A DNA stretch of 64,000 nt from Monomorium pharaonis (taxonomy: Eukaryota; Arthropoda; Insecta; Hymenoptera; Formicidae). Under the pieces are notes generated by a model, which worked only from the letters and a program-made list of their open reading frames with translations, ran no database searches and was not told the DNA's origin. The DNA lies in the NCBI RefSeq assembly GCF_013373865.1, contig NC_050470.1:17115244-17179243 (forward strand), given 5' to 3'. Positions within the stretch are counted from its first letter, which is position 1. Each line of letters begins with the position of its first letter. The translations under genes and the position numbers were made by a program. Shown one piece after another: positions 46,149-56,739 of this stretch.

Positions 46149-47236
46149 TTTGGAATAGAAGAAATGCACCCCCAACGAACTTCCATGATAACGAATCAAG
46201 TAGCGAATTGAGAAAGAAAATTACGAGAAGAATCCTACGAAGAGAATATTTTAAACGAAACCGAAACATTAACGAATGTACCCCATAAAGAGGCAGTAGA
46301 TAATTTGCTGTATTTGATGGGTACAACTCGCCCAGATATAACATTTGCTGTGAATGTGGTAAGTAGACACCAAATAAATCCCACAGAACAAGACTGGAAA
46401 ATGATAATACGAATTTTTCAATATCTAAAGAGAACGAAAAAGTTGGGCTTGAACTATTCGGCAAAACGAAACGATCTGCAGGCATTTTTCAGATGCTAGC
46501 TTTGCCGACTGCAAAGGCTCGATCACTACTAGCGGGTATATAATACAGCTACAGTACGGAGACACGATATCCTGGAAAACGCACAAACAAAACTATGTTG
46601 CCCTTTCGACATGTCAGGCAGAATACGTTGCGATGAGTGAAGCATACAAAGAGCTTGTTGCAATGAGTCGATCATTGAAATGAATACTGCATAAGAGTCC
46701 TTGCCCAATGCAGCTCTGGTGCGATAATAAAGCCGCAGAAGCTAATACGAAAATAAGTGGAGGTAGTAAACTTAGACACATGACGGAGGTACGAGAACAC
46801 TATGTCAAAGAATGCGTTGAACGAAAACTAATAAAAGTTAGATGGATCTCAACGAAAGAACAAATAGCCGACATTTTTACGAAACCACTAGCATTCAAAA
46901 GGTATGAACGTTTAACAAAAAGGATTATAAATGACAATAAAAAAAAATCTCCGTAGAAAATTTTAAACTTTGCCTGTCCACAAAGAGAAACCGACACATC
47001 CCAATTAAATCTAAATAATATGAACAACTTAATCTGTTACAAGTACTGAAAAGAACGAGTGATGGAAAAAAAAATTTTGCCAAAAACTCAAACAAAACTG
47101 GAACAAGCCTAATTTCATTAATGATACTCACTAACGTGTTATACTAATTAAACTAGTTGTAAGTGAAATTATCCATGTAAAACAATGATTAAACTATAAA
47201 TCTATGTACCACATGTAAATGTTCGACGGGAGAAAG

Positions 47237-47445
47237 TGCTGGAATATTCATACATTGGCGCCTACACATTTACAAGTGCGCCTGCGCGCTCGCTCCCCCT
47301 TCCCCCCAAGGGCCTAGTCGCGTGTGGTGGTGGTGGTTGTGTAGCTTTGTACCAAAGAGGAAAGCAAGTGACGAGCTTCTACAATAAAAAAACCTCTCAG
47401 ACGTATAAAATTCTGCTGATTATTTTCCCAACCTAAACTTCTACA
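47237..47445 (+). repeat. Ty1/copia 3' long terminal repeat
   Basis: It begins TGCTGGAATATTC directly after the purine-rich GGGAGAAAG (a plausible polypurine tract) and ends CTTCTACA, so it has the TG...CA ends of LTRs. Length is 209 bp, short but within the copia range. AATAAA at about 47383 could be its polyadenylation signal. The bases after it are GTAAG; no matching 5' LTR remains in the window to test the duplication. Confidence 0.75.
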
Positions 47446-47790
47446 GTAAGTAGAAAATCTATAATTTTTAAATCCTTATTATTGATATAGAAAGAATTAA
47501 ATTTCACAATTACCATTTTCTATCTTAATTTCCAGAATATAGATATTTTATATCACTTAATATTACATGAAATAGATCTCTTTCTATTCTTTCCACTTTA
47601 TACCGCCACAAACATTTATACATATGATCGAAAAGTACACTCCCTTACGGAAAGAAACTACAGTTAAAAATATTACAGTTGTGTAGTTATTACACAATCC
47701 CCTGTAGTTATTACAAAAAGAATTACAGTAATTGTAGTTATTACACACTGCAGTTACTATGGTGCGTGAAATAACTGTAATGGCGTAATA

Positions 47791-48547
47791 CAGTGGAACC
47801 CCGCGTTAGCGGACTGTTCGGGGCTCTGGTCCGCTAACGCGGGGTTATCTCCTATTGCTTGGTTTCACTCCCACTCCGTGAAATTCAGGGACGTAACGGT
47901 ATTGCCATGTAACCAGTTAATGTTTACGCTTAAGACTAAATGTATTCGATCATAAAATTGCAAGCAGAGCGTCTCAGATTAAGTCAATCGTATCTATAGC
48001 CGTCCGAAAAACTCACATCTCGTACCTCTAAATTATATTCCCGAATATTTTATATTCCCTACACTTCTAATTTATTATTATTTTCTAACATATAATTTAT
48101 AAATAAAATATTATTAAATTAGAAATCCAGCTTTGATTGCAATCGGTGTTCCTTTTTTATGTGATTACATTTAAACAATTTATTTTAAATTAGTGTTGGC
48201 TATTTTATTTACATGTGCGTGAATTTTTCAAATAAAAATTTATATAAAAATATATTTTTATTTATATTACACGAATAATATTTTGAAACAATTTTTTGAG
48301 ACAATTTTTAATGACCATGTAGACAAAATAATAAATTCTTAAATTTAAAAAAATATTAGCCATTTCTTAGTCTTAAATGAATTAATTACACATTAAAATC
48401 TTGCACAAATCTTTAAGAATACGTCGTAACTGCTTACATACTACGTGACTGCATTGCTATCCCCACACACACTACTCATGTGGACCGAGTGCATATGGAG
48501 GAGATAGTTTCCGCTAACGCGGAGTACGCTAACGCGGGGTTCCACTG
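47791..48547. mobile_element. pogo/Tigger-like MITE
   Basis: The ends CAGTGGAACCCCGCGTTAG and its complement CTAACGCGGGGTTCCACTG are perfect, flanked by TA at 47789-47790 and 48548-48549. Just inside each end the GCTAACGCGG word is repeated in the opposite sense (47832-47845 and 48511-48521). TA targets plus a CAG start fit pogo-type elements of the Tc1/mariner superfamily. 757 bp, no transposase. Confidence 0.85.
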
Positions 48548-48857
48548 TAACCTCAAAGCTTGGAATTGATAGTGTGCCCGACAGAATATGTGGACCTTGA
48601 AGATATCAAATAACGTAATTTTACAAAAAAAATGGTAGGATGAAGTGACGGTTTATTTTTTGTGTCAGAAAGAGTATCTGTAATACAAGATCTAACTTGT
48701 TCCGAGGAAATCTTTGCAAACAAGAAAAAATAAGTTATTTGATGAGATTACCATATTATTATTATCATATTTGTTATTTAAATTTTAAAGAGAAACAATA
48801 AGAAATTTTATTATGAAAAATTGTTAGTTGTTACACCAAAATTCTTTTTCTTTTAAG

Positions 48858-49032
48858 CCCGTGTATGCTGCTGTTGATAAGAAGTTCACTGAGGTTCATC
48901 CCCTTTTAAATTCAGTGAACCATCATATAGAGAATTGGCAGTGCAATTTATATCAAAAGAATTATCTAAAGGAAAAAGAATTATCTGTACTTTCTAGTTC
49001 TTCAAGTATGTCACTATCTTATGGCAGGCCAG
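48858..49032 (+). CDS. Candidate internal exon, unknown protein
   Basis: A 175-bp segment is bounded by a pyrimidine-rich 3' splice site (TTCTTTTTCTTTTAAG) and a consensus 5' splice site (CCAG|GTAAGA). The frame is open across it and beyond on the left, giving about 58 residues starting PVYAAVDKKFTEVHPLLN and ending in a Ser run and LSYGRPG. It has balanced amino-acid use and lies inside the 47643-51188 element, so it may belong to a TE-encoded or captured gene. I do not recognise a domain, and partner exons were not found in the window. Confidence 0.35.
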
Positions 49033-49943
49033 GTAAGAGAATAGTTACAAGTGTTATAATTTTATTTTAAAAATACATCACAGTACGCTTTTCGAATATT
49101 CTGAGAATATCAGCAATATACTTTTGTGATTTTTCTCCGAACATTCTCAGTACACCTTTGTGCTGTTAGAGATATGCATAGTGTCATTATTATATTATTT
49201 TTATCCATATTTTTATATTAAAAAAAATAATAATATATTAGTCAATATAAATACGTAAAAAATCTGATATATCTGTTTAATATATATTTTTTTATTTATT
49301 ACAAAATACATTAATTCACATTACAACTTAATATATAGGAACGCTAACTGAATAATAATAGATATATTCAACATATATATAACAATTCTAAAACCTTTGT
49401 GATCGGTTGAATTGTCAGACTTCGTAATTGCTTAAGCAATTTAAGATTAGTTTATTGATTATTAATCCAAGACATATTAATTAAACAAATTCTGATAAAT
49501 TGAAAAAAAAAAGATCAATATTAATACTATAAGATTTATGTTTAAAAAATAAGATTTGTTTAAAAAATTAATTTTAGAATTGCTTTTTTTAAATAACTGC
49601 AATAAGGTAAACAAGTAATTTTATTTCATCACTTTTTTCTTTACTTTTTCATTAGGTTTTTTTAATAAAATGTGTTTTATTTTTCAAGAAGATTTATGTT
49701 TAAAAACTAGAATTTTAGAGTTTTTTTAAATAACTGCAATAAGGTAAATAATTTTATTTATAGGCCATTTTTCTTTTATTACTTTTAAAATTTTTTTTAA
49801 ATAAAATTAAATTTGTGTAAGTTTTATTTTAAGCAGATTATAATAAAAAAATTTATTTATATAAAATTATTAGTTTATAGAAATTATATGTATAGTTTAT
49901 ATGTATATAGTGTTATAGTTATACCAATAAAGTGTATTATATA

Positions 49944-50495
49944 TTAGGAGGACAGGAAAGTAATGTCGTTTTTTTACATTAAATTCAAACAGATAAATCT
50001 TTATTTTTAATCAATGATATAATCACCCTCGTTATCAACAACCTTTTGCCATCTAGTGTGCACATTTTCAATGCCGGATCGATAAAAATCAATTGGTTTT
50101 TGAGCAAAATATCTGAAGATGGTATTTTGGACATCATACGATAAGAGTCGAAAAGATCAAGATTACCGGATTTGAACTTAGACAACAAACCACCTTTGAC
50201 ATTTACGAACGTCTAATGCACTTGGATAAACATCGCAAATATTTTTGGTAGCAACTGTTGCGTTATTACCCTTGTGAAACTCAAAAACCATACCATGCCG
50301 GATGTACCTCTTCTGGTATTTGGCTGGCCATTTCACTATAAAATGCAAAAAAAATTAAGATTTAATTATTTACGAGTAAACAAGTCACTTTAACCTTAAA
50401 ATGTCTTTGGCATGACTTTGAAGTACACAATGAGCTAATAAGTAACAAACGAATATGACATGCGTAGAAACGACATTACTTTCCGGTCCCCCTAA
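49944..50495 (-). mobile_element. Internally deleted mariner
   Basis: 552 bp with termini TTAGGAGGACAGGAAAGTAA and TTACTTTCCGGTCCCCCTAA, flanked by TA at 49942-49943 and 50496-50497. The minus strand (about 50120-50005) still encodes the mariner C-terminus in shifted frames, for example IENVHTRWQKVVDNEGDYI. The catalytic domain is deleted. Its ITRs differ from the mariner at 20823, so it is another lineage. Confidence 0.88.
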
Positions 50496-50639
50496 TACAT
50501 ATAAAAAATATACGAATATGTGCAAAGAATATATATAAAAAGTAAACAATTATATTTAATTAAATATATCACAAGAAAGAGGAATTCTTGTCGCCAGTGA
50601 AATAAAAATTAACTAAGTCAATAGTATAAGGTCGACTTT

Positions 50640-50705
50640 CTGGCAAATCCGTTTATTAAATGTATTACAACGTTTCGACCATTGATTTTGGTCCTCTTCA
50701 GCTAA
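50640..50705 (-). other. Hammerhead-like motif (weak)
   Basis: The minus strand reads CTGAAGAG, then GACC, a loop, GGTC and CGAAACG. This resembles the core of hammerhead ribozymes (CUGAnGA, stem II, GAAA) with an extra G before the stem. Stems I and III could not be closed convincingly. Such motifs occur in Penelope-like elements. Confidence 0.25.
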
Positions 50706-51204
50706 AGGTACACTACTTGGTTACGACATAACTACTTTTAAAAGCGACTACTTTGCAAATTTGCTACATGCTATACGTAGTTTACAATTGTTCCTCTATT
50801 TTATGTTTTATTGACTATTATTCATTTTTAATTTATATCTGTATATGATTCATGGACTTGGGACATAACGTTCTTCATATTTCGTTTGGCCCGTAATTTA
50901 TAAAGTAGTTATGTCGTAGTTATGTCGTAGTTAGTTAATAAATATATCACATTCACATATAACATCCTATAATCACAGCATGCTATATTACAGATTATAC
51001 TTTCCTGTAATACTTTTCTGTAATACTGTCCTGTAATTCAGTTCTGCAATATTTATTTGTAATTCGAGCGTGTAGTGCGAAAATATTGCAGAATATTACA
51101 ATACTCTACTCAGTAATTTCGTGTAATATTTTTATGTAGTTATTGTAATAATTTTCTGTAATCCGCTGTAGTTTCTTTCCGTAAAGGTTTAACTGACACT
51201 TTTT

Positions 51205-51400
51205 CGTATGGTCACACACACACACACGCGCGCGCGCGCACACACACACATGGAAAGGTGCAAGTGGGGGCTTTCAGCCCCCCTCCCGCACCCATCCCGC
51301 CGGTAGAGGTGCCCTGGACAGAAGTACGCAAAAGTACGATGTGTACTTTGTTGATGATAAATTACGACTTAACTGATATTTCTCAATGTACTTTTGGTTA
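51205..51400. repeat. GC hairpin and CA/CG microsatellite module
   Basis: (CA)n(CG)n(CA)n at 51213-51250, then GGTGCAAGTGGGGGCTTTC and AGCCCCCCTCCCGCACCC form a stem. GGTAGAGGTGCCCTGGACAG follows, like the sequence after the hairpin in 36278-36742 and 57375-57725. This is one half of the structure at 57375-57725. Confidence 0.7.
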
Positions 51401-51945
51401 AAGCAGATAATCCTATTTTCTCTTCCCTTACATCCTCGCATTAATATTTATAACATATTCTATCGGTTACACGGAACAATGTAGAAACAAATACCGTAGA
51501 TTTAAATTTTTGCCTACAAATTATAAACTTCCTACTTACTGACATTAAAAAAAATTTTTGAGTTGCCGAAAATCCTTCTTGCATATGTCTTCTTTCTCTA
51601 AAAGAAACTTATTTTCAAAATTTGAACTAAATCGCCATGATAGCACAGAAAATTTTCTGCAATGTTGCAGAGACATAACACTGAAATGTTGGAACTATTA
51701 CAGTTACGTTACGTTATGTCTCTGCAATGTTTCTGTAAGGTTGCAGCAATGTCAAAAGGTCTGCTTTGGTCCGCAAGAACGTTTTTGAAATATTACGGGA
51801 ATATGACTATCGCAGGTAGTAAAAGTCGCCGTTATTTTGACGTTTTAGAAAATATTTTGGGTACATGTCCTATATATGCAGCACTTCCATTGTGAAAAAT
51901 ATTGAAATAACATAATTATAATGTAAAAAAAATAGTCACCATAGT

Positions 51946-52070
51946 CACATCTGGCATTGCCTAACTTCTGCGGTCACCTATTCAACTCTGAACCGTCGTC
52001 GATATTGCTTGACTTCGAAGATCGTACGCAACCTAACACTTCGCGATGAACACTTGATGCTCATGAATAC
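51946..52070 (-). repeat. 5S-rRNA-like SINE segment, copy 3
   Basis: The minus strand has CTTCGAAGTCAAGCAATATCG, GACGGTTCAGAG and TTGAATAGGTGACCGC, diverged versions of 5S boxes A and C in the same order as copy 2. Confidence 0.7.
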
Positions 52071-52270
52071 ATATTTGTTATAGATCAGTTCAATAGATGT
52101 CAGAAACATAAAACGTATAATTAAATATTATTAATAAATAAATATAAATATGTATGTATAAATATAAATATACAGTTTTTTTTACTGATTTTTACATATG
52201 CGAAATAACATGTGGAATAATTTATAAAAATATGTTTTTGTTCTGTTCTTTTGATAAAACTAAATTATAT

Positions 52271-52505
52271 CCCAGAGAGCACACAATATTTATAAAATAT
52301 TTACAAAATATTTATAATATTTATTTGAATATTTTACAAATATTTATCCAAATATTTTATAAATATTTTTGTGATCTTAGATTTGACAGATCGTAAAAAT
52401 TTATTATAAATATTATAAAAATATTTATGAAATATTTATAAATATTTACAAAATATTACTTGTACAAATCTTTATTTTTTATTTACCATAAATAAATTAT
52501 ATATT
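52271..52505. mobile_element. Truncated ATATTT element
   Basis: It starts CCCAGAGAGCACACAATATT in the same flanking sequence (TAAATTATAT) as the intact copy at 23716-24076. Its right terminus is missing. Confidence 0.7.
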
Positions 52506-52848
52506 TATTTACCATAAACACCTATAACCCATATGCATATACATGAGAATGCCATGACATGAGGCGTAACTTGCATAATGCTCTTTGGCGCTGCACCCGT
52601 GTTGCCGAAAATGTGCGCCAAACATATCATATGAAAGGTTTCAGAAATTTTGTATTTGTAATATTACAAAATACTACGTTACAGGTACATTTCAAATTTA
52701 AAGTTTTAATCAAGATGATTACAGAAATGTTGCAAATATAATGTTTAAAAAAAAGGTAGTCTCAGAAATATTACAAATGTGATGATACACAATTGAAACA
52801 TTGAAACGTCTCTGCAACATAACTGAAACTCTTTGTGCTATCAGGGCG

Positions 52849-54035
52849 GAGATTGGACGTTTTCGGAACTACAGCCACAAAAGGTTTTAGTGGATCGAAA
52901 AAAAGTAGATTATTATTTTTACACCATTACAGGAAAAATCGACAAACTAAAAGGTCATCATCTTACCTCCCTTTCCCCTATTATTAAAACAATCGACCAT
53001 AAAAATGACGTGCTAACATCATTATGCTAATGTTATTCTTATGTGAGTGACCAATTATAGTACTAGAAAGAGACATCGATTACACACTATGATTCCACTC
53101 TCTCCCCTCTCCATCTTCTTCTTCCCCCTCCCTATATCTCTCCTTCTCCTTCTCCCTTTCTCCCCCCCCCTCTCTCTCTCTCTGAACAACAACCCGCTCA
53201 TTCCGGATTTTATTTCATTTCAATGGAGATATCTAGGTATAGTATAAGCAACATTTATTATAGAAAAACATTTATTATAGAAAAATGCGTGCATTATTAT
53301 TTAAAATGTACAATTTAAAAAAGACGACTTTAAAATATTATTTAAAATGTACAATTTAAAAAAAACATCTTTAACTGATCTAAGAAACGATATCTTACAA
53401 ATGTTTATTATTAGTCATTGACGTCGTAGATGTCATAATGACTAAAAATTGACGTCATTGTGCTATTTGAGTTTTGATATAGATAATAGCAAAAATATAA
53501 AATATGAAATTTAACATATCAATATGTTTTATGGAGAGCCGGTTATCTGAGTCAAGTTCCTATTTGACTTTTGTAAGAGGCAGACGATAATGAGGAGGGT
53601 GATTCGTCGAGGCATACAATTTTATAAAAGCCAGAGATCGAACGAAGCGATGACATCCCGCACATAAGTATCAAGATTTGCACACGCACAAGAGGGGGTG
53701 AGAAACGCTGACGTTCTCAAGAGGGACGTCATTATAATACATTGCGTCACGCATCCATTGCCGTCACCCCCTTGTTAAATCCGCATGTAGGGACTCGCAC
53801 TCGATCACTTTTCTCCTGATTCGTCGCCACAAACTTTGAACTTTTGCCACATTGTTCAATTTACCATTTACAATCTTTTGAGATACAGCAAACCAAAATT
53901 ATAATTATCAGTAAAATCTTTGTTGACTCCATCTTCGAATACAAATGTCATCGTAGTGCATTTTTCTCTTTTCTTTAAATACAAATTTCTTCTTCCGTTT
54001 ATTTCGTTTTGCCGAATTATTATTATCTATACATT
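52849..54035. other. Unassigned; CT-rich patch, AGCAC right end, GC-richer block
   Basis: 53095-53182 is pyrimidine-rich with a short CT run. GTGCTATTTGAG at 53460-53471 is an orphan right end of the AGCAC type. 53560-53800 is GC-richer, with no recognised gene. Confidence 0.35.
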
Positions 54036-54139
54036 CCCTAACAGCACATGATATCCTACGTATCATCCCATTTTAATACTCAATGTACTGTGATCATCGC
54101 AGAATGTTAAGATCATCGCTATAATATCTTTTACAGTAT

Positions 54140-54320
54140 TATACGATTTTCTTTCGCGCGCGTATAATCTCAGATTGTACTCAATGTACGGAAATGATAC
54201 GTACGGTTTTTTACCGCGCGCGTACATTCTCAGGTTGTACTCAACGTACGCAAATGATACGTACGCCTTTCTATCGCGCGCGTACATATTCAGGTTTTAC
54301 TCAAGATACGGAAACGTATA
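54140..54320. repeat. 60-bp tandem repeat with GCGCGCGTA core
   Basis: Three units each hold TTTCTTTCGCGCGCGTATAAT or TACCGCGCGCGTACATTCTC-like sequence, then CAGGTTGTACTCAACGTACG, then AAATGATACGTACG. They lie subterminally, where transposase sites are common. Confidence 0.8.
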
Positions 54321-54867
54321 CTAACGACATCTGCATACGTCGAATTATCACTGTTCCAGTCTGTTTTCTACGGACTCGCATGGTGATATATATTAATTAT
54401 ATTGAAGCGTGATTGATATAAAGGTAATTTTTCTTTATAATTTTTATTTCATAAAATATTGAATAAAGTTAGCGAAACAATTGTTACATAATATAAATTA
54501 CGCGATATTTTTTAATATTTTGTACAACTTCGCATAACTTCTGATTAAGAGGTTATCCTTGGTCACAAAGCCACATTTAGCAAAGGTATTATTCATGTTA
54601 AAAAATGTAAAACTATAATAATTAAAACGTTTTGCGTTAAATATCTTATTTGATATACATACAGTTTCCAAGTAGTGTCGCGAACGTGCAGTGATACGGT
54701 CAGCATATTCGTCTAAACTTTTATATTTTTGAAGGTTACTGATAAAATCAACCGTCTTTGTTGTATTTGTTATTATTTTTATGAGAATGTCCGGAACGCC
54801 CCGCGAATCTTATTATTATATTGGTAATTATGTCTTATAACATTAACATACATAAAATTGCTTTCAG

Positions 54868-55156
54868 ATGTGCTTGCTTTTGCGGTTCAATTTCTTTGTT
54901 ATTTGGATTGGCCGCTGACAATCTACTGCTGATTCTACGCTGTAGAAATTTACGTGACAGGTATGCTTTATTCAACACATAAACTTAAAATCAATTTAGT
55001 TTTATCATATTTTTTTAAAGATATAATTTGAATTTTTTAACTTATAATTATACAATTTATATCTATTACAGGCAAAGCTCGCATGGTGTGCAGTGTCAGT
55101 ATTGCTCGGGAAGAGCCTACAGGAGGGCAGTACCTAAAAGATATAACCTAATTTAA
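54868..55156 (+). CDS. Candidate last two exons of an unknown gene
   Basis: Exon A (54868-54960) follows CTTTCAG and precedes GTATGC. Exon B starts at 55072 after TCTATTACAG and ends at a TAA (55154-55156). With splicing, one frame stays open through both exons for about 60 residues (start TGT GCT TGC, end KRYNLI); unspliced it is closed. It has several Cys and a basic C-terminus but no domain I recognise. An upstream exon with matching phase was not found, so a chance coincidence remains possible. Confidence 0.25.
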
Positions 55157-55287
55157 ATTAAATTGTATTCGCGACACACCGGGCCATATTCGCTATAAAC
55201 AAGTTTTGCCAGGCATTATATTGACGTTATAATAAAAACAAATTTATAATGTAAAATTGTCAAATTAATGGACGTGTTCAAGACTAA

Positions 55288-55388
55288 CAGAGCGGCTAGC
55301 CTGCTCGCCGAGTGGTTAAATATGTGATTGATTGGATCTATAAGAAAAAATCATATTTAATCGCTCGGTGAGCAGGCTAGCTGCTTTG
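55288..55388. repeat. Long hairpin with GCCGAGTGGTTAA arm
   Basis: The left arm GCTAGCCTGCTCGCCGAGTG plus GTTAAATATG pairs with CATATTTAATCGCTCGGTG plus AGCAGGCTAGC over about 34 bp with a 30-nt loop. The left arm resembles a tRNA-Ser/Leu D-arm (A box), but no B box follows. Confidence 0.75.
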
Positions 55389-55685
55389 TCATTTTAAACG
55401 CGCAATAACCCTAACCTAATCCTAATCTATATGTAAGCGCGCGCGTCCGACTGCGTAAATGTGTGCGTGTATAAGTGATCGACTGAAGCCTTCCCGTTTT
55501 CATCATTGCGTCAATCTATAGACATTCGCAGCGACACTCTATGGGAAAAAGTACCGCGGACATTCGAACGTTCTCAGAATGTACTTGGTTAATCGCAGTA
55601 CGTAATGCGATTGTTCTGAGAATATACACAATATACGTTTGCGATATTCTCAGAACGTTCTTAGAATCTCCGTGTGCTGTTAGGG

Positions 55686-56739
55686 TTATTATACATTATT
55701 AAATGTATATTTTTACTCTACTTTATTTGTGAATTTTTATTTGATTATTTTTTTATTTTAACCTTATTCTATCATATTTAATAATTTAAATACATTTTGT
55801 TTAATTATTACAATATTTACATAATTATTACAATATTTTATAGCACTCAAACATTGAAATTAAAAATTTTCTTTCATATGCATTTTTCAAAAAGGAACTT
55901 TTGACATGTTATTATCTTCAAAATAATAAATAAAAAAAACTTAAACAATAAAAACCGTAACTTATTTAAGTACTTTTATTAACATTGTTAAGTACTTTTT
56001 ATAACATTGATAAGTTTTCAAGTGCAGTAAGAATTTTATGTAAAAAAATGTTAAATGTATAAATATTTATAATTATTATTTAAAGTAAATGTATAAACAT
56101 TAATATTAACTCCGTATATACTGCATATAAGGAAAATTTAATTTATTATGTATTATTACGTATTATTTATGTTGAAGGTAAATGAACTATAATAATATAG
56201 ATATTTGTCCAATTATATAGTGCGGTGAATTGCCCATAATTGCAGAATATGATTTATTCGCGCATAATTGCGCGAGCCAAAGGCAATTGTGTTCACAAGC
56301 ACAAAATATTTTTAAGCTACCTGTGCCTCAAAATATTGATTCTTTTGAATGAAGTGACACATGAGAAAAGAACCATTCGCGGTGTACTCGTAGCAAAACA
56401 AATTATGTCTCTTAGGTAAACTTAATGAAATAACATTGAGTCTGTAGTAACTACATAATTCAGGTGAGATGTATAAATCAATAAAATGTAACATTAATAC
56501 TTCGATTGTACACGGATTCCAAATTAGGCGTCCATTCGTCAGATACCCTTTTTGACATGTGTCACGAAAACATTAATTATTTAAAAAATACAAAACAGTA
56601 TTATAAAAATTATTGTTCCATTTAATAAAAGATATTTTTTAATTTGTATTCATGTTTTTAACATTGTTTTTCTAACTATTATTTAAACAATATTGCCCAA
56701 AAACGACGGCTAAAATCTTTTATACATTATTCAGGATCA
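55686..56739. other. AT-rich DNA without recognised features
   Basis: No gene, and no clear element boundary. A weak repeat with AATTGC...GCGCAATT words lies near 56225-56290. Confidence 0.45.

Larger units (their letters stand above)
43952..46956 (+). pseudogene. Ty1/copia reverse transcriptase and RNase H, twice interrupted
   Basis: Part one (43952-44233) has DPVSYKEAIKTNERKEW and NSKWVIKRKTNTDG, the copia RT entry. Element 44242-44791 then interrupts. Part two (44800-45330) has ETYAPVSRLSL, LDVKT, NGKIDEEIYMEIPE and LYVGDI; the family has YVDD, so the catalytic Asp pair is damaged. A second interruption covers 45334-46148. Part three resumes with NLLYLMGTTRPDI and runs through the RNase H boxes DASFAD (after a one-base shift), STCQAEYVAM, LWCDNKAA and KHI-like RHMTEVREHYV, ending at the stop 46954-46956. 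It normally makes and trims the cDNA. Dead. Confidence 0.9.
47643..51188. mobile_element. 3.5-kb inverted-repeat element with TTACAG-type arms
   Basis: The left end CCTTACGGAAAGAAACTACAG and right end CTGTAGTTTCTTTCCGTAAAGG are inverted. Both arms (47660-47790 and 50990-51170) are crowded with TTACAG, GTAGTTATT and CTGTAAT words in opposite orientations. The interior contains a pogo-like MITE (47791-48547), a deleted mariner (49944-50495) and a candidate exon (48858-49032). No target duplication was recognised. Confidence 0.65.
51635..52846. mobile_element. AGCAC-terminus MITE with CG duplication
   Basis: Ends CCATGATAGCAC and GTGCTATCAGGG, flanked by CG at 51633-51634 and 52847-52848. It is the longer relative of 33809-34634, with the same subterminal TGCAATGTTGCAGAGAC, GGTAGTAAAA and CAGAAATTTTGTA segments. 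It contains a 5S-like segment and a truncated ATATTT element. Confidence 0.8.
54036..55685. mobile_element. AGCAC-terminus element with TT duplication and possible spliced ORF
   Basis: Ends CCCTAACAGCAC and GTGCTGTTAGGG are perfect 12-bp inverted repeats, flanked by TT at 54034-54035 and 55686-55687. It contains 60-bp tandem repeats near the left end, CAGAACGTTCT-like inverted words near the right end, a hairpin at 55288-55388 and a candidate two-exon frame at 54868-55156. At 1,650 bp it is the longest member with both ends intact. Confidence 0.75.

Noticed and set aside
53095..53200. Hydrophobic Leu/Ser/Pro-rich frame
   Set aside because: It translates a pyrimidine-rich low-complexity tract.
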